A stretch of 64,000 nucleotides of DNA from Streptomyces sp. 1222.5 (GCF_900105245.1 NZ_FNSZ01000001.1:2356001-2420000), one strand, 5' to 3'. Numbered from the stretch's first letter, positions 33,431 to 43,219 are shown. A program made the numbers and translations. The notes: generated by a model from the sequence alone, not told the origin.

Positions 33431-35974
33431 CTAGAGACGCGGGTCCACCGGTTCCGACTCCAGGGCCAGGACCCCGAACACCGCCTCGTGGACGCGCCAC
33501 AGCGGTTCTCCGTCGGCGAGGCGGTCCAGGGCCTCCAGGCCGAGGGCGTACTCGCGCAGGGCGAGGGACCGCTTGTGGTTCAGGAACCGGTGCCGGAGCC
33601 GGGCGAGGTTGTCCGGCCGGGTGTACTCGGGACCGTAGATGATCCGCAGGTACTCACGGCCCCGGCACTTGATGCCGGGCTGCACCAGCCGGCCCTCCGG
33701 GTTCCGGACCAGCGCGCCGGCCGGCTTGACGACCATGCCCTCGCCGCCGCGGCCGGTCATCTCCAGCCACCAGTCCACGCCCGCGCGCACCGACTCCGGG
33801 TCGCCGGTGTCGACGTACAGCCGCCGGGTGGTCCGCAGCAGGCCGCTGCCGTCGTGCTCGACGAGCCGGTCGAGCAGGGCGAGCTGCTCGTCGTGCGGCA
33901 GAGCGGCGAGGCTGCGGCCCTGGACCGCCAGGATCTGGAAGGGTGCGAGGCGCACGCCGTCCAGGCCCTCGGTCGTCCAGCAGTAACGGCGGTAGGCGTC
34001 GGTGAACGCGGCCGCATCGGCTGCGCGTTCCCGCTGGTGGGCCAGCAGGCCGGTCACCTCGACACCGCGTGCCGCGGCACCCTCCAGTGCGGCGAGCGCG
34101 CCCGGGAACACGGCCCCCGAGGCGGCGCCGACGGCCGCGTACTGGCTGCGCAGCAGCCCGGACGCCTTGAGCGACCACGGCAGCAGCTCGGCGTCCAGCA
34201 GCAGCCAGTCGGTGGCGAGTTCGTCCCACAGTCCGGCCTCGCCGACCGCCGTACGGAGGCGGCCGAGGATCTCCTCGGTCACCGACTCGTCACCGAAGAA
34301 GGGACGCCCGGTGCGCGTGTACAGGGAGCCCGTCGGGCCGTCGACGCCGAACCGCCGCCGGGCCGCCTCCGCGTCCCGGCACACCAGGGCCACGGCCCGG
34401 GAGCCCATGTGCTTCTCCTCGCACACGACCCGGGCCACCCCGTCCTGGGCGTAGCTCGCGAAGGCCTCCTCCGGGTGCTCCAGATAGCCGTCGGCCTGCG
34501 AGGTCGCGGTCGGCGCCATGGTCGGCGGCAGGTACGGCAGCAGGCGCGGGTCGATCGCGAAGCGGCTCATGACCTCCAGGGCCGCCGCCGCGTTCTCCTC
34601 ACGGACCGCCACCATCCCGGCGTGCCTGGTCTCCACGGCCCGGCGGCCGTGCACGTCGGCCAGGGCCAGCGGGCGTCCGTCGTGCCCGCCGGGTGCCTCG
34701 GAGCGCAGCGGCCTCGCCGGTTCGTACCAGACCCGCTCGGCCGGTACGTCGACCAGCTCGCGCTCCGGCCAGCGCAGTGCGGTCAGCTTGCCGCCGAAGA
34801 CGGCGCCGGTGTCCAGGCAGATGGTGTTGTTGAGCCAGGTGGCCTCGGGGACGGGTGTGTGGCCGTAGACGACGGCGGCCCGGCCGCGGTAGTCCTCGGC
34901 CCACGGGTAGCGCACCGGCAGCCCGAACTCGTCCGTCTCGCCGGTCGTCTCGCCGTACAGGGCGTGCGAGCGGACCCGGCCGGAGGTGCGGCCGTGGTAC
35001 TTCTCGGGCAGTCCGGCGTGGCAGACGACGAGCCGTCCGCCGTCGAGGACGTAGTGGCTGACCAGCCCGTCGAGGAAGGCGCGGACCTCGGCCTTGAACT
35101 CCTCGCTCTCGCCCTCCATCTGCGCGACGGTCTCGGCGAGCCCGTGGGTGTGCTGGACCTTGCGGCCCTTGAGGTGACGGCCGTACTTGTTCTCGTGGTT
35201 GCCCGGCACGCACAGCGCGTCGCCCGACTTCACCATCGACATCACCCGGCGCAGCACGCCCGGGGTGTCCGGGCCGCGGTCGACGAGGTCGCCGACGAAC
35301 ACGGCGGTCCGGCCCTCGGGGTGCACGCCGTCCATGTACCCCAGCTTGGTCAGCAGCGCCTCCAGTTCAAAGGCGCAGCCGTGGATGTCGCCGACGATGT
35401 CGAAGGGGCCGGTGAGGTGGGTCAGGTCGTTGAAGCGCTTCTCGGTGACGACGGTGGCGTGCTCGGCCTCTTCCGGACCGCGCAGCACGTGCACCTTGCG
35501 GAAGCCCTCGCGCTCCAGGTGCCGCAGGGAGCGCCGCAGTTCGCGGATGTGCCGCTGGATGACCCGGCGGGGCATGTCGGCGCGGTCGGTGCGGGCCGCG
35601 TTGCGCTCGGCGCACACCTCCTCGGGCATGTCCAGCACGATGGCGATGGGCAGCACGTCGTACCGCCTGGCCAGCTCGACGAGCTGCTTGCGGGCGTCCG
35701 ACTGCACGCTGGTGGCGTCGACGACCGTGCGCCGGCCGGCGGCCAGTCGCTTGCCCGCGATGTAGTGCAGGACGTCGAAGGCGTCGCGTGTCGCGCTCTG
35801 GTCGTTCTCGTCGTCCGAGACCAGGCCGCGGCAGAAGTCGGACGAGATCACCTCGGTCGGCTTGAAGTTCCGGCGGGCGAAGGTCGACTTGCCGGAGCCG
35901 GAGGCGCCGACGAGGACGACGAGGGAGAGGTCGGTGACGGGGAGGACCCGCCCCTGGTGCTGTGTGCCGGTCAT
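33431..35974 (-). CDS. pnkp: Polynucleotide kinase-phosphatase-ligase (bacterial Pnkp)
   Basis: An 847-residue three-domain RNA repair enzyme. The kinase P-loop is VGASGSGKSTFARR (about residue 23); the metallophosphatase has VGDIHGCAFE, GDLVDRGPDTPG and VPGNHENKYG (about residues 195-260); the adenylyltransferase has VVCEEKHMGSRAV (catalytic Lys around 530) with later motifs GEGMVVKP and QPGIKCRG. Length and order match bacterial Pnkp, the partner of Hen1. It heals and seals broken RNAs, e.g. ribotoxin-cut tRNA. The ATG at 35974 overlaps the hen1 stop (ATGA). Confidence 0.94.
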   Translation of the reverse strand: MTGTQHQGRVLPVTDLSLVVLVGASGSGKSTFARRNFKPTEVISSDFCRGLVSDDENDQSATRDAFDVLHYIAGKRLAAGRRTVVDATSVQSDARKQLVELARRYDVLPIAIVLDMPEEVCAERNAARTDRADMPRRVIQRHIRELRRSLRHLEREGFRKVHVLRGPEEAEHATVVTEKRFNDLTHLTGPFDIVGDIHGCAFELEALLTKLGYMDGVHPEGRTAVFVGDLVDRGPDTPGVLRRVMSMVKSGDALCVPGNHENKYGRHLKGRKVQHTHGLAETVAQMEGESEEFKAEVRAFLDGLVSHYVLDGGRLVVCHAGLPEKYHGRTSGRVRSHALYGETTGETDEFGLPVRYPWAEDYRGRAAVVYGHTPVPEATWLNNTICLDTGAVFGGKLTALRWPERELVDVPAERVWYEPARPLRSEAPGGHDGRPLALADVHGRRAVETRHAGMVAVREENAAAALEVMSRFAIDPRLLPYLPPTMAPTATSQADGYLEHPEEAFASYAQDGVARVVCEEKHMGSRAVALVCRDAEAARRRFGVDGPTGSLYTRTGRPFFGDESVTEEILGRLRTAVGEAGLWDELATDWLLLDAELLPWSLKASGLLRSQYAAVGAASGAVFPGALAALEGAAARGVEVTGLLAHQRERAADAAAFTDAYRRYCWTTEGLDGVRLAPFQILAVQGRSLAALPHDEQLALLDRLVEHDGSGLLRTTRRLYVDTGDPESVRAGVDWWLEMTGRGGEGMVVKPAGALVRNPEGRLVQPGIKCRGREYLRIIYGPEYTRPDNLARLRHRFLNHKRSLALREYALGLEALDRLADGEPLWRVHEAVFGVLALESEPVDPRL

Positions 35975-37452
35975 GCCGCCGTCGCCTCCTTCTCGGTCTT
36001 CTCGGTCTTCTCGGTCTTCTCGGTGAACACGGCCATCTGAGTGGGCGGTCCGACCTCCGGGTCGTCGAGCCCCACCGGTACGAACTCCACGGTGTACCCG
36101 TGCCGTTCGGCCACGGTCCGCGCCCAGGTGCGGAACTCCTCGCGGGTCCACTCGAACCGGTGGTCGCCGTGCCGGACATGGCCGGCCGGGAGGGATTCCC
36201 AGCGGACGTTGTACTCGACGTTCGGGGTGGTGACGAGGACCGCGCGCGGGCGGGCGTGCCCGAACACGGCGTACTCCAGGGCGGGCAGCCTCGGCAGGTC
36301 GAGGTGCTCGACGACCTCGCTGAGCACGGCGGCGTCGTAGCCCTTGAGCCGGTTGTCGGTGTACGCGAGCGAGCCCTGGAAGAGCTGGACACGCGAGGCC
36401 TGCCGCTCCCCCATGCGGTCCAGCTTCAGCCGCCGGGAGGCGATGGTCAGGGCCCGCATCGACACGTCGACGCCGACGATCTCGGTGAACCGGACGTCCC
36501 TGAGCAGCGCCTGCACCAGCTGGCCCTGTCCACAGCCGAGGTCGAGGACCCGGGCCGCGCCGGCCGTGTGCAGTGCCGCGATGATCGCGTCCCGCCGCTG
36601 CACGGCGAGCGGGGTCGGCTTGTCCTCCGCCATGGTCTCCGCCTCGACGGCGTTGTCGATGTCCTCGACCTCGCTGTCGTCCGCCTCCGCGAGCCGCACC
36701 AGTTCCAGCCGCTCCATCGCCTCCCGGGTCAGCGACCAGCGGCGCGAGAGGTAGCGGCTGGTGATCAGCTTCTGTTCGGGGTGCTCGGGCAGCCAGCCCT
36801 CACCGGCGCGCAGCAGCTTGTCGACCTCGTCGGAGGCGACCCAGTAGTGCTTGGCGTCGTCGAGGACGGGGAGCAGCACGTAGAGGTGGCGCAGCGCCTC
36901 GGCGACGGTCAGCGTCCCGGACTCCAGGACGAGGCGCACGTACCGAGAGTCGCCCCACTCGGGGAACCGCGTGTCCAGCGGGACCGGTTCGGCGCCCACC
37001 TTCCAGCCCAGCGGCTCGAAGAGGTTCCGTACGAGCTCCGGTCCGCCGCGGGCGGGCAGTGCGGGCACCTCGACGCGCAGCGGCCGGGGCCGCCCCGGCA
37101 GTTCGGGCCTGGCGTGGCAGGTGCCCTTCATGGCGCTGGAGAACACGCTGCTCAGCGCGACCGCGAGCAGCGAGGAGGCCGCGTAGGGACGGTCGTTGAC
37201 GTACTGGGCGAGCGCCGCGTCGGGCGCGCCCCCGCGGCCCTTGCCCTTCCCCCGCCGGACCAGCGTCACGGGGTCGGTCTCCAGCAGCAGCGCGGCCGTG
37301 CAGTGCCGTTCGTCCGCCTCGGGGTAGAACACGTGGGCGGTGCCGTAGGAGGTGGAGAACTGCTGGACCTTGTCCGGGTGCTTGTGCAGCAGGAACCCGA
37401 GGTCGGTGGCCGGCTGGGCGGCGTCGCCGCGCATGGAGATCGTCAGGAACAC
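35971..37452 (-). CDS. hen1: 3'-terminal RNA ribose 2'-O-methyltransferase Hen1
   Basis: A 493-residue protein. The N-terminal half is the bacterial Hen1 ligase-activating domain (MFLTISMRGDAAQPATDLGFLLHKHP). The C-terminal half is a SAM methyltransferase: VLDLGCGQGQLV, and the metal site EVVEHLDLPRL with HGDHRFEW. It methylates the 2'-OH at the repair junction so the same site cannot be cut again. The start ATG at 37452 is the family start. The C-terminus ends in a TEK triplet repeat before ATAA. Confidence 0.93.
   Translation of the reverse strand: MFLTISMRGDAAQPATDLGFLLHKHPDKVQQFSTSYGTAHVFYPEADERHCTAALLLETDPVTLVRRGKGKGRGGAPDAALAQYVNDRPYAASSLLAVALSSVFSSAMKGTCHARPELPGRPRPLRVEVPALPARGGPELVRNLFEPLGWKVGAEPVPLDTRFPEWGDSRYVRLVLESGTLTVAEALRHLYVLLPVLDDAKHYWVASDEVDKLLRAGEGWLPEHPEQKLITSRYLSRRWSLTREAMERLELVRLAEADDSEVEDIDNAVEAETMAEDKPTPLAVQRRDAIIAALHTAGAARVLDLGCGQGQLVQALLRDVRFTEIVGVDVSMRALTIASRRLKLDRMGERQASRVQLFQGSLAYTDNRLKGYDAAVLSEVVEHLDLPRLPALEYAVFGHARPRAVLVTTPNVEYNVRWESLPAGHVRHGDHRFEWTREEFRTWARTVAERHGYTVEFVPVGLDDPEVGPPTQMAVFTEKTEKTEKTEKEATAA
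35992..36018. repeat. 9-bp tandem microsatellite in hen1 3' end
   Basis: CTCGGTCTT occurs three times without interruption, with a partial fourth copy, encoding repeated Lys-Thr-Glu (TEK) near the Hen1 C-terminus. It is prone to in-frame length change. Confidence 0.85.
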
Positions 37453-37537
37453 ATGACCGAGTCTCCCGGCCTCCGAACCCGTTGACCACCGGTTTTCGCG
37501 TGCGGCCCACTGATTTCTTCCCGGGGTGCGGTGTCGG

Positions 37538-38647
37538 TCAGCGGCCGGTGTCCTCCTCCTCCTCCTTCTTCCACGGGCCGACGCCGAGTTTCCCCGTGGT
37601 GCCGAGGTCGAGCTCCGGGGTCACCAGCACCGGCCGGGCGCCCGGCTCGGCCCACACACGTACGTAGGGCGCGTCGACGGCGGTGCCGGCCTGGGTCGTG
37701 TTGCGCCAGGTGAGGACGGCGTGGGCGCGCTCGCCGGGGCGGAGGGCGAGTGGCCGGGGGGTGCCGTCGGCGCCGGTGCCGGTCGCGATGTCCTCGCCGC
37801 GGACGATGCGCACGCCGGTGACCGGTTCTCGGTCCGCGTCGAGGATCTGGAGCCTGGGGCGGCCGTCGAGGCGGTAAGTACCGGTGCCGCAGTTCTCCAG
37901 GTGGAGGCCCACCACGCGCAGCCCCATGGCGGCGTCACCCTGGTCGGCGTACAGGCGCACTCCGGAGGCGGGGCACGGTCCGGCTCCGTTCGCGGGGGCC
38001 TCCGCGGCGGGGACACCCCTGACCTTCATGATCGACACGCCGGCCACGGCCGGGGGGTTGCCGGGCATGGCCCCGAGTTCGGCGGTGCTCCGCACCGTCC
38101 GCCCCGGCCGGACGCCGGCGACGGTCTGCTCCGCGGTGCCGACGGCGCCTCCGGAGGCGGACAGGAAGCCGAGGGTGACCGTGTAGGTCATCGCCGAGGG
38201 GTGGTGGTTGGTGACGGTGAAGTCGGCGGAGAAGCGGGCGGGTGTACAGCCCCGGCGGTCGCCGGAGCGGGAGCGTTCGTCGTCGCCGGACCGGCGGTCG
38301 TGGCCTGAGCCGTCGGTGAGGGCGGTGAGGGCGGTGATGCGCACGCCGTCCCTGGCGGCCGCGGTGCCGGTCGGGAGCGGAAGCGACTTCCGTGACGTCG
38401 GAGAGGCCGGGGTGGTCCGGGGCGGGCGGGGGGCGGTGCTCGCGGAGGGGCCGTCCGTCGGGGCGGCGGCGTACCGGGGTGCGCCGGACGGGCAGAGCGG
38501 GTCGGCGGTGACGGACCGCGGGCCGCCGCCGGTGCGGGTTCCACCGGCGGCGGGGCCGGCCTGCTTCGAGCCGCAGCCGGTGAGGAGGAGAACCGCCGTC
38601 ACGGCGACGGCGGCCGCGGCTCCCCAGGCGGGCACCGCCCCGCTCAC
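37538..38647 (-). CDS. DUF4232-type lipoprotein
   Basis: A 369-residue exported lipoprotein. The signal ends LLLTGCGSKQ with lipid attachment at Cys25. A Ser/Thr/Pro-rich region follows, then a domain with SADFTVTNHHPSAMTYTVTLGF, and a second half with LYADQGDAAMGLRVVGLHLENCGTGTYRLDGRP that resembles DUF4232. The end is acidic (KKEEEEDTGR). The GTG at 38647 overlaps the stop of the upstream lipoprotein gene (GTGA). The function is unknown, probably cell-surface. Confidence 0.82.
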   Translation of the reverse strand: MSGAVPAWGAAAAVAVTAVLLLTGCGSKQAGPAAGGTRTGGGPRSVTADPLCPSGAPRYAAAPTDGPSASTAPRPPRTTPASPTSRKSLPLPTGTAAARDGVRITALTALTDGSGHDRRSGDDERSRSGDRRGCTPARFSADFTVTNHHPSAMTYTVTLGFLSASGGAVGTAEQTVAGVRPGRTVRSTAELGAMPGNPPAVAGVSIMKVRGVPAAEAPANGAGPCPASGVRLYADQGDAAMGLRVVGLHLENCGTGTYRLDGRPRLQILDADREPVTGVRIVRGEDIATGTGADGTPRPLALRPGERAHAVLTWRNTTQAGTAVDAPYVRVWAEPGARPVLVTPELDLGTTGKLGVGPWKKEEEEDTGR

Positions 38648-39582
38648 GCCTGCTTGCCGATGATGGTGCGGGCGTTGCCGACGGCCCGCTCGTCCGCCGC
38701 GCGCATGGCGTCCAGGTCCTTCTTGTGCCGACGGATGACGGTCTTCTGCGCGCCGGACTCGATGGCGTGCACGGTGGCGATGTAGTCGGTGTCGAGCTTG
38801 CACCGCGCGTCGGCGGCCGCGGTCTTCTTCTCCTTGCCCGACGGCCCTCCGCCGCGGAACCAGGCCGAGTCGAGAGAGGCCTTGTCCGGGTCGGGGTAGT
38901 GGAACCCCTCCTTCTTCATGCACGCCGACCAGTCGCGGTCGGCCTTCTTCCAGTCAGGATCCTTCCGCGCCTTCTTGTGAGACTCGTACCAGAGTTCGAG
39001 GGCGAGCGAGTAGTAGCCGCTGAGCTTCACGCCGTTGACCTTCGTCGGCTTCGGCGGGGCGCCGTAGATCCTGCGGGTGGCCTGCCCCAGGCAGCCGCCC
39101 TCGGGGATGGCGTGCCCGTGGACGGAGCGGCTGTCGCCGGAGCCGAAGGAGCCGGTCAGCGCGACGTACTGGTCGGCCGGCCACTCCATCGGCTGGGAGG
39201 AGTCGTCCGTCCGCCGGTTGTGGTAGCCGTGCTCGGCGGCCAGCTCGGGATCGTCGACCCCGTAGGGGCTGTCGTCACCGGCCCGGTCGCCGCCCGCGAG
39301 CGTTCCCTGGCGGACCGGGTACGTCGACTCCACGGTCCTGGTCTGGAGTGTCCTGAAGCCGGAGAAGTCGAGCCGGACCATGCACTGCTTCGCGAGGATC
39401 CACTGCGCCTTGCCGATGGACTTCCCGCCGTCCGACGCGGGGTCCGGGATGTAGGCGTGCAGCGGGAACGACTGCATGGCGTTGAGGCGGTGGGCCTCGC
39501 CCGCCGAATCGTCCTGGCCGGCCAACTGGCAGGCCGACAGGGCCAGCAGGCCGGTGAGGGTGAGAGGGAGCACTTTGCGCAC
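38644..39582 (-). CDS. Lipoprotein, unknown
   Basis: A 312-residue protein whose first 18 residues (VRKVLPLTLTGLLALSAC) form a short lipoprotein signal. The mature part contains GEAHRLNAMQSFPLHAYIPDP, ATRRIYGAPP and a basic, charged C-terminal half (AMRAADERAVGNARTIIGKQA) with conserved cysteines (CMVRLDF, DRDWSACMKKEGF, DARCKLD). I recognise no named domain. The frame stays open upstream; GTG at 39582 is chosen because the lipobox then sits correctly. Coupled to the DUF4232 lipoprotein gene. Confidence 0.8.
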   Translation of the reverse strand: MRKVLPLTLTGLLALSACQLAGQDDSAGEAHRLNAMQSFPLHAYIPDPASDGGKSIGKAQWILAKQCMVRLDFSGFRTLQTRTVESTYPVRQGTLAGGDRAGDDSPYGVDDPELAAEHGYHNRRTDDSSQPMEWPADQYVALTGSFGSGDSRSVHGHAIPEGGCLGQATRRIYGAPPKPTKVNGVKLSGYYSLALELWYESHKKARKDPDWKKADRDWSACMKKEGFHYPDPDKASLDSAWFRGGGPSGKEKKTAAADARCKLDTDYIATVHAIESGAQKTVIRRHKKDLDAMRAADERAVGNARTIIGKQA

Positions 39583-39737
39583 CTGATCATCCGACCAGGC
39601 CCGGACCAGGTGCGCTGTGATGGAGCCCACAGTTCCGGCACAACGGGAACACAAGTACGACACATGGGCCGGTGTTCCGGCAGGGGAGTTCGCGGGAGAG
39701 CCGTGCTGCCGGGGTGCGCCGCCCACCGGGCGACGGG

Positions 39738-40679
39738 TCAGGTGAAGTCGGCGTGCGCGAAGTGGGTGTCGCAGACACGGCATCGGAAGAGGTAGGCGGT
39801 CTGCCCCCCGTCCTTGTCGAGGGCGCCGACGAACCCCTCGGTGGTTTCCGGCCCCCAGCCCCACTCGGCGCACTGGCGGCGCAGGTGGTCGAGTGCCTGC
39901 GGGTGGGACCGCAGTTCCTCCGCGCCGACCGCGCCGAGGAACACCCCGCCGTCGCCGCAGTGCGCAGGCCAGTCCCAGTCCTGCCAAGTGGCGAAGTTCG
40001 GGGTGCGTTCGCGGATCCGCCGGGCCACGTCGTCGGGCATCCGGCGCGCCTCGACCTCGTTGAAGAACGCGCCGTACCGCTCGGCGGCGGTGCCGAACGC
40101 GACGCAGTACGGGCAGACGCGGCCGTCGGGTACGTCCGCGCCGTACACCGGTCCGGTGCAGATCCAGCCCTGGTCGTAGCCGCAGCACACGCAGGTCTCG
40201 GCGGCGGCGGTCACCGAGCCGGTGGCGACCGGATCCGGATGGTAGGGGAACGGCGGCAGCGCGGGTCTCGGGCGAGGCTCCGGCCGCGGCCTGATGACCT
40301 GTTGGATCGTCGCGCCGGTCAGGACGGAGGACGGGGCGACGACGGCGACCTCACGGAGATCCTCCGGCAGGTGCGCCCGGTCCTCCTCGCAGGTCACGAT
40401 CGCCGCGGCCGGGTCCCCGAACAGCAGCACGGCGGCACGGGTCCGGCGGGCCACCTCGGCGATCGGGTCCAGCACGCCGGGGCCCGGCCGGTCGAACGCC
40501 ACCCCGTGGTCCAGGTGCACATCGGCCTCACTGCCGTCGGCCGCCCGCACCCATTCGACGGACTGCCCGTCCGGCACGTCGTAGGGCGCGTACGGCTCCA
40601 GCACCTCCCGCACCACCGAGGCGTCGACGGGGACGACCTCCCCCTCGCGGAACTTGTAGACGCGGATCGCGAATCCCAT
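39738..40679 (-). CDS. CbrC (UPF0167) family protein
   Basis: A 313-residue protein. The C-terminal ~170 residues are CbrC-like: ETCVCCGYDQGWICTGPVYG, GRVCPYCVAFGTAAERYGAFF, DWPAHCGDGGVFLGAVGAEEL and a final pair CRVCDTHFAH, all with zinc-binding-type CxxC motifs. The N-terminal ~145 residues (MGFAIRVYKFREGEVVPVDAS) look like an immunity-protein-like or ATP-independent fold often fused in actinobacteria. I chose the ATG at 40679; the frame is open upstream without coding character. The function is unknown; CbrC in E. coli is linked to colicin M tolerance. Confidence 0.82.
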   Translation of the reverse strand: MGFAIRVYKFREGEVVPVDASVVREVLEPYAPYDVPDGQSVEWVRAADGSEADVHLDHGVAFDRPGPGVLDPIAEVARRTRAAVLLFGDPAAAIVTCEEDRAHLPEDLREVAVVAPSSVLTGATIQQVIRPRPEPRPRPALPPFPYHPDPVATGSVTAAAETCVCCGYDQGWICTGPVYGADVPDGRVCPYCVAFGTAAERYGAFFNEVEARRMPDDVARRIRERTPNFATWQDWDWPAHCGDGGVFLGAVGAEELRSHPQALDHLRRQCAEWGWGPETTEGFVGALDKDGGQTAYLFRCRVCDTHFAHADFT

Positions 40680-40802
40680 GGGGACCACTGCACCACGAGG
40701 CACTGACAACCGGGGCTCGCCGGCCCTGGACCAGGGGGTGGAGCCGGTCGGGGAAGGCGGGGGCGGGTTCGTCACGGCACCCCGTGCGAACCCGCCCGCC
40801 GG

Positions 40803-41726
40803 CTACGACAGCTGCGACTGGACCTCGGTGGAGATCAGTTCCAGGTGGTCGAGGTCGTGCAGGTCCAGGATCTGGAGGTAGATCCGCCGGGAGCCGATCT
40901 CGGCGTACCGGCCGATCCGGTCGACGACCTCGGCCGGGGAACCGGCCAGCCCGTTGGCCTTCAGCTCGTCGACCTCGCGGCCGATCGCTGCGGCGCGGCG
41001 GGCGACCTCCTGGTCGTCCTTGCCGACACAGACCACGAGCGCGTTGGAGTACGTCAGGTCGTCCCCTGCACGGCCCGCCTCCTGCGCGGCGGAACGGACC
41101 CGGCCGAACTGCCGCTCGCTGTCCTCGACGGAGGCGAAGGGGATGTTGAACTCGTCGGCGTACCGGGCGGCGAGCCGTGGGGTACGGGTCGCGCCGTGAC
41201 CGCCGATGAGCACCGGCACCTTCCGCTGGGCCGGCTTGGGCAGCGCGGGCGAGTCGGTGAGGTCGTAGTACGTGCCGTGGAAGTCGAAGGTCTTGCCGAC
41301 CTCCGTGGCCCACAGCCCGGTGACGATCGCCAGCTGCTCCTCCAGCCGCGCGAACTTCTCCTTGGGGAAGGGGATGCCGTACGCCTTGTGCTCCTCCTCG
41401 AACCAGCCCGCGCCGAGGCCCAGCTCCACCCGGCCGCCGGACATCCGGTCGACCTGGGCGACCTGGATGGCGAGCACGCCGGGCAGGCGGAAGGTGCCGG
41501 CCGTCATCAGGGTGCCGAGGCGGATCCGCTTGGTCTCGCGGGCCAGGCCGGCCAGCGTGATCCAGGCGTCCGTGGGGCCGGGCAGGCCGTCCGCGCCGCC
41601 CATGCGCAGATAGTGGTCGGAGCGGAAGAAGGCGTCGAAACCGAGGTCCTCGGTGGCCTTGGCGACGGTGAGCAAGGTGTCGTACGTGGCCCCCTGCTGG
41701 GGCTCGGTGAAGATTCGAAGGTCCAT
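40803..41726 (-). CDS. LLM-class (luciferase-like) F420/flavin oxidoreductase
   Basis: A 307-residue TIM-barrel protein starting MDLRIFTEPQQGA (ATG 41726, AGGAT upstream). LLM signatures are GFDAFFRSDHYLRMG, LGTLMTAGTFRLPGVLA, VDRMSGGRVELGLGAGWFEEEH and KVPVLIGGHGATRTPRLAARYADEFN. Members of this subgroup use F420 or FMN. The substrate is unknown, and it stands alone between unrelated genes. Confidence 0.88.
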   Translation of the reverse strand: MDLRIFTEPQQGATYDTLLTVAKATEDLGFDAFFRSDHYLRMGGADGLPGPTDAWITLAGLARETKRIRLGTLMTAGTFRLPGVLAIQVAQVDRMSGGRVELGLGAGWFEEEHKAYGIPFPKEKFARLEEQLAIVTGLWATEVGKTFDFHGTYYDLTDSPALPKPAQRKVPVLIGGHGATRTPRLAARYADEFNIPFASVEDSERQFGRVRSAAQEAGRAGDDLTYSNALVVCVGKDDQEVARRAAAIGREVDELKANGLAGSPAEVVDRIGRYAEIGSRRIYLQILDLHDLDHLELISTEVQSQLS

Positions 41727-42129
41727 ACATCTATCCTGCACGCCGGCCCCCGTCGACATCGCCGGCACCGTCCGGCACGGCCGTTCACGGTCGGGTGAAA
41801 ACCGGCCACCTCGCGCGGGGGCGGCCTCGCGGGCCGGTGACCGGACCCGCAGGTGATCGTCGGCCGGGCCGGGGCCGAGGAGGCCGTCGTGTCCGAAGAG
41901 TCGGTCCCCCCGGCAGGTGGGCCGCGCCGGTCGGCCGAAGGGGCTGCGGGAGCGGACGGAGGAGCTGACGGCCACGCTGAACGCGGACCTGTCGGCGCCG
42001 GCGGAGCATGCCGGTCAGGGGATTCCCGGGGAAGGCGAGCTGGACCGACCGCCGCTTCCGGGGCCGTCGCCCGGGCGCCTCACCCCGTCTTCACCGGCCG
42101 GCCCCGCCGACTGCCGCGATCGCCTCGTC
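41727..42129. other. Non-coding gap of about 400 bp
   Basis: Very GC-rich sequence without a gene I can support on either strand. I see no tRNA, riboswitch or convincing terminator; the downstream DUF6099 gene ends at 42130. Confidence 0.5.
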
Positions 42130-42621
42130 TCACAGCGCGCCGGAAGGACTGCTCTCGCTTCCGTTTTCCGGGAGCATCTCCTCCCGGGCCGCCAGCTTGC
42201 GCAGCATCTCCAGGACGCGGTCGCGGGACTCGTCGGCCGCGTCGATGGCCTCCATGCACTGCCAGTACGTCGTCTCGTCGGCCGCCGCGCTCGCCATGCC
42301 GACCAGGGCCATGCCGACCTCGCCGAGCAGGCTGCCGAGGCAGAGAAGGGTCTCGCGGGCGTCGTCCAGTGCCGTGAGCTGGGCGGCGCGCAGATCCTTC
42401 GGGTCGATTTCGGGCGGATCCAGGACTCCGCAGCCCCGGCCCGCCAACTCGGTCAGCCCCAGCGCCTCGCCGCGCAGCTCGGGCGGGCCGGAGACCGCGA
42501 GGCGGCTGCCGATCGCCTGGGCCAGCGCCTGCGCCTGCCACACCTCGGCCAGCATCTCGGCCGCGTCGGCGCCGCCCAGGAGGGCACGCCTGCTCGTGAG
42601 GATGAGCCGTACCGCTTCCAT
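42130..42621 (-). CDS. DUF6099 protein
   Basis: A 163-residue mostly helical cytosolic protein. MEAVRLILTSRRALLGG, AEVWQAQALAQAIGSRLAVSG, GPPELRGEALGLTE and TYWQCMEAIDAADESRDRVLEML match what I recall of DUF6099. Start ATG 42621. The function is unknown. It has its own promoter region of about 200 bp. Confidence 0.82.
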   Translation of the reverse strand: MEAVRLILTSRRALLGGADAAEMLAEVWQAQALAQAIGSRLAVSGPPELRGEALGLTELAGRGCGVLDPPEIDPKDLRAAQLTALDDARETLLCLGSLLGEVGMALVGMASAAADETTYWQCMEAIDAADESRDRVLEMLRKLAAREEMLPENGSESSPSGAL

Positions 42622-42829
42622 CCGTTGCCCCCGTCCGTCCGCGTGCGCGCTCACACGTCTGCGTGAACTCCCTTGTTCACTACCCAGCGTGAGGGCCCCT
42701 GAGGCGAAAAGCCAGAGGAAGGCCGAAATCTGTGGACAACAATTCGGATTCGACAGGCATTTCGACTACGCAGGGTGATAACGGAGTTTCAGGGTCCGCC
42801 CGTCGGCCGAGCGGTTCCGGGGGGCGCCT

Positions 42830-43219
42830 TCAGGTGCGTTCGTCCGGGCCGAGGGCGTTCTGGCCGGGGGCGTCCGGCCCGGGGCCGTCCTGGCCCGGTA
42901 CCGGGAACCGGTGTTCATTGCGGTCGATCTTGGCGTCCAGGGCGGTCAGCGGGTCGATGCCGAGGACCTCGCAGAACTGGAGCAGGTAGGCGAGCACGTC
43001 GGCGACCTCGTCGGTGACCCGGGGGGCGCGCTCGGGGTCGTCCATCACGCGGGCGGACTCCTCAGGGGTCAGCCACTGGAAGATCTCGACCAGTTCGGAG
43101 GCTTCCACCGACAGGGCGGAGACGAGGTTCTTCGGCGTGTGGTAGCGCTGCCAGTTCCGCGCGGCGGCGAACTCGGCGAGCCGGCGCTGCAGTCGGGCGA
43201 GGTCGAGGGGTTCGGTCAC
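42830..43219 (-). CDS. MazG-like nucleotide pyrophosphohydrolase
   Basis: A 129-residue all-alpha NTP-PPase. The divalent-metal motif is split as EASELVEIFQW and DEVADVLAYLLQ, with KIDRNEHRFP near the end, as in the RS21-C6/dCTPase group. It likely hydrolyses non-canonical or excess nucleoside triphosphates to monophosphates. The last 20 residues are a low-complexity GPDAPGQN tail. Start ATG 43219. Confidence 0.9.
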   Translation of the reverse strand: MTEPLDLARLQRRLAEFAAARNWQRYHTPKNLVSALSVEASELVEIFQWLTPEESARVMDDPERAPRVTDEVADVLAYLLQFCEVLGIDPLTALDAKIDRNEHRFPVPGQDGPGPDAPGQNALGPDERT

